Part shown: positions 62,528-64,000 of the stretch, piece after piece
Position numbering within the stretch: the stretch's first letter is position 1
How the letters are laid out: every line of letters starts with the position of its first letter
DNA from: Scandinavium manionii
Lineage (GTDB): Bacteria > Pseudomonadota > Gammaproteobacteria > Enterobacterales > Enterobacteriaceae
Direction: 5' to 3'
DNA: 64,000 nt
Assembly: GCF_024764775.1 (NCBI RefSeq)
Contig: NZ_JALIGC010000039.1
Coordinates: forward strand, 558,001 to 622,000
Notes under the pieces: model-generated
The model's database searches: none
What the model was told of the DNA's origin: nothing
Seen by the model: only the letters and a program-made list of their open reading frames with translations
Made by a program: the position numbers and the translations under genes

Positions 62528-63321
62528 TCCAGCCCTTCATGCCAGCCGTCCGGGCCGCTTTCACGGGTGTGATACACCCGCTCGGGGGCGTTATCCTTCA
62601 GTCTGACGCCCTCGCGGTTTAAGCCTTTGACCACTACCGCATAGTCGGTGGTGTCAAGCAGCGGGGCATCATTCGGCCCGTCGCCTAACCCAATGGAAAC
62701 CCGCCGGAACCCCTCCCTTTCCTGATAGCGGCTCAGTAGCCAGGTAATGGCCTGGGCTTTGCCACCACGCTCATCCAGCACGTGCCAGAACCGCGCGCCC
62801 TGAACAAACTGCAGACCCAGGGACGAAAGTGTGGCGGTGAACGCCAGCATCTTCTCGTCAGTATCACGCCAGATGAGGGTTTCGGACGCCTCATGCAGAC
62901 GAGAGAGCTCCGCGTGCCGCAGATTCATGCCGGTCCATTCGCTGATAGTTTGCTCATTCACGTCCGAAAACGTGGTGAACTTAAAACCGTCCTTTTCTCG
63001 TAACTGTTGCAGTATACGCTGGATTTCTTCGTGGGGAGAACCGGTAATCAGGCGTGGATAATCTTCCTCGTCCTGCCAGTCTCCGGCCAGCTGAATCACC
63101 GCGCCGTTCTCGGCAATCAGCGGCTGTGTGCCTAGCTCAAGTTCTTTTTGCAGCAGCATCATCTCGACCGCCGTTTTACTGCTGCACAGCACCACCGGCA
63201 CATTGTGTTGCTTCAGGCGTAGCAGCCAGTCGCGGGCGGGTTCCCATAACTGGGTGTGGCTGTCGAGTAGGGTGCCCTCAACGTCGGTAAACACAATCAG
63301 GGGCTGATCCAGTCCGGGCAT
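62506..63321 (-). CDS. yedP: Mannosyl-3-phosphoglycerate phosphatase-type HAD protein YedP
   Basis: 271 residues, start preceded by AAGGAGAGG. HAD-IIB fold of the MPGP family: motif I at FTDVEGTLLDS (residues 11-21), motif II in VLCSSKTAVEM, LIAENGAVI, and motif IV in GLGDGPNDAPLLDTTDYAVVVKG. It would dephosphorylate mannosyl-3-phosphoglycerate or a related sugar phosphate. Unusually motif I is DxEGT, not DxDGT as in E. coli YedP: the general acid/base Asp is Glu. Activity may be altered. Confidence 0.92.
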   Translation of the reverse strand: MPGLDQPLIVFTDVEGTLLDSHTQLWEPARDWLLRLKQHNVPVVLCSSKTAVEMMLLQKELELGTQPLIAENGAVIQLAGDWQDEEDYPRLITGSPHEEIQRILQQLREKDGFKFTTFSDVNEQTISEWTGMNLRHAELSRLHEASETLIWRDTDEKMLAFTATLSSLGLQFVQGARFWHVLDERGGKAQAITWLLSRYQEREGFRRVSIGLGDGPNDAPLLDTTDYAVVVKGLNREGVRLKDNAPERVYHTRESGPDGWHEGLDHWLSSS

Positions 63322-63423
63322 TACCTCTCCTTAAACGTAAACTCAGGCAAGAAAAATCTTAAATATATTCATGAAGTTTATGAATATTGCTTGTCTTACA
63401 AAATAATTGAGGATAATGTCTTA

Positions 63424-63513
63424 TCCACATCAGATTTCTTGGTGTAACGAATTTTCAAGTGCTTCTTGCTAAAGCAAGCTTCAACCCGATCACTCCATGG
63501 TCGGGTTTTTTTT
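63424..63513 (+). ncRNA. dsrA: Small regulatory RNA DsrA
   Basis: The stretch CACATCAGATTTC, TTGGTGTAACGAATTTT, AAGTGCTTCTTGCT and AAGCAAGCTTCAACCCGA closely follows E. coli DsrA, including the rpoS-pairing region in stem-loop I and the AT-rich linker. A terminator (AACCCGA with TCGGGTT around 63483-63507, then T-run) ends it. GATAAT at 63412-63417 is a -10 box seven bases before the mapped-equivalent start. DsrA activates rpoS and represses hns translation with Hfq, especially at low temperature. The gene lies between yedP and yodD, beside dsrB, as in E. coli. Confidence 0.92.
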
Positions 63514-63521
63514 GCCTGCGT

Positions 63522-63749
63522 TCAGCGATTCACTTCCGTAATGCTGAAATCATGGATATCAAGCTCAAAAGCTTCGGCCAGCTCGCGCCAGGTGTGGTAC
63601 TCACGTCCATCAATACTGACATGATGGGTGGAGTCTCCGGCGCGGTGCACTTCGCTTTCGCTGATTTCGTTGATGGCGTCGAGCAGGGCATCAACATCAA
63701 CGTTCACTTCGCGCTTGGCAGTATCGCTATACTCTTTGGCAGTTTTCAT
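63522..63749 (-). CDS. yodD: Small stress-related protein YodD
   Basis: 75 residues. MKTAKEYSDTAKREVNVDVD starts it and YHTWRELAEAFELDIHDF is near the end; both match E. coli YodD, a small acidic protein induced by stresses such as peroxide and acid. Its molecular role is unknown. It is transcribed toward dsrA, with its stop 8 bases after the DsrA terminator. Confidence 0.92.
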   Translation of the reverse strand: MKTAKEYSDTAKREVNVDVDALLDAINEISESEVHRAGDSTHHVSIDGREYHTWRELAEAFELDIHDFSITEVNR

Positions 63750-63879
63750 CGCGGGGCCCTCATATGTTCTCCCACCCTAAAGTATAGACCGTTGAAAAAA
63801 ACACCTATTGGCGCGTCGGACGCTGTCAGCACGGGCGTTTTGTTCTACACTGGCTGAAGTAAAAGACAGGAGAAAAGGT

Positions 63880-64000
63880 ATGCAGGTTAACGATCGAGTA
63901 ACGGTCAAAACGGACGGTGGCCCGCGTCGGCCAGGTGTGGTGCTTGCAGTAGAGCAATTCAGTGAAGGGACGATGTACCTGGTTTCGCTGGAAGATTACC
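63880..64000 (+). CDS. dsrB: DsrB protein, N-terminal part (runs off the window)
   Basis: The ATG at 63880 follows AGGAGAAAAGG. The first 40 codons (MQVNDRVTVKTDGGPRRPGV, then VLAVEQFSEGTMYLVSLEDY) match E. coli DsrB, a 62-residue protein of unknown function adjacent to dsrA and regulated by RpoS. The C-terminal third lies beyond base 64000. Confidence 0.95.
   Translation, partial: MQVNDRVTVKTDGGPRRPGVVLAVEQFSEGTMYLVSLEDY

Overview
The window is chromosomal DNA of an enteric bacterium (Enterobacteriaceae; gene content resembles Enterobacter, Lelliottia, Kosakonia or Citrobacter relatives more than E. coli). The evidence is near-complete colinearity with the E. coli region from the O-antigen locus through his, sbcB-dacD-sbmC-yeeA-yeeX-ldtA, the tRNA-Asn cluster, cbl/nac, mtfA, serU, dcm-vsr, yedA-yedI-yodC-dgcQ-yedP and dsrA-yodD-dsrB, plus a Klebsiella-type uge gene between ugd and wzzB. 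The species cannot be fixed from the sequence alone.

Region 1 (1-4274) is the AT-rich distal end of an O-antigen cluster: the end of fcl, then gmm, manC, a family 2 glycosyltransferase and a divergent manB. Together these supply GDP-mannose and GDP-L-fucose. Region 2 (4471-9590) is the conserved flank gnd, ugd, uge (opposite strand) and wzzB, which supplies UDP-uronic acids and O-antigen chain-length control. Region 3 (9658-16933) is the complete histidine operon on the minus strand (hisL-G-D-C-B-H-A-F-I) with leader peptide, attenuator and promoter.

Region 4 (17042-26740) holds yeeZ, yeeY, the putrescine importer gene plaP, sbcB, dacD, the SOS gene sbmC with a LexA box, yeeA, yeeX and ldtA. 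Region 5 (26800-40892) contains a tRNA-Asn, yeeO and a putrescine utilisation cluster, puuD-R-C-B divergent from puuA-puuP, without puuE. A second, inverted tRNA-Asn follows, then an M24 aminopeptidase, amn and a secreted nucleosidase-like gene.

Region 6 (about 41000-50106) is a decayed genomic island at a third tRNA-Asn. It has a frameshifted P4-type integrase, a LysR regulator and a tightly overlapping operon: a Bcr/CflA-type MFS transporter, an internally deleted aldolase/hydrolase pair, an unusual fusion of a beta-decarboxylating dehydrogenase with a CinA-type domain, an RraA-like protein and a DUF6282-like putative metal hydrolase. Its left edge is marked by a fragment of the tRNA-Asn terminator. 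This operon is the most novel part of the window.

Region 7 (50183-64000) returns to the conserved backbone. It has nac with a sigma-54 promoter and an NtrC site, cbl, a fourth tRNA-Asn, mtfA, tRNA-Ser(CGA), an OmpC-type porin with a candidate RseX-like sRNA upstream, yedJ, dcm-vsr, yedA, yedI, yodC, dgcQ, yedP, the sRNA DsrA, yodD and the start of dsrB.
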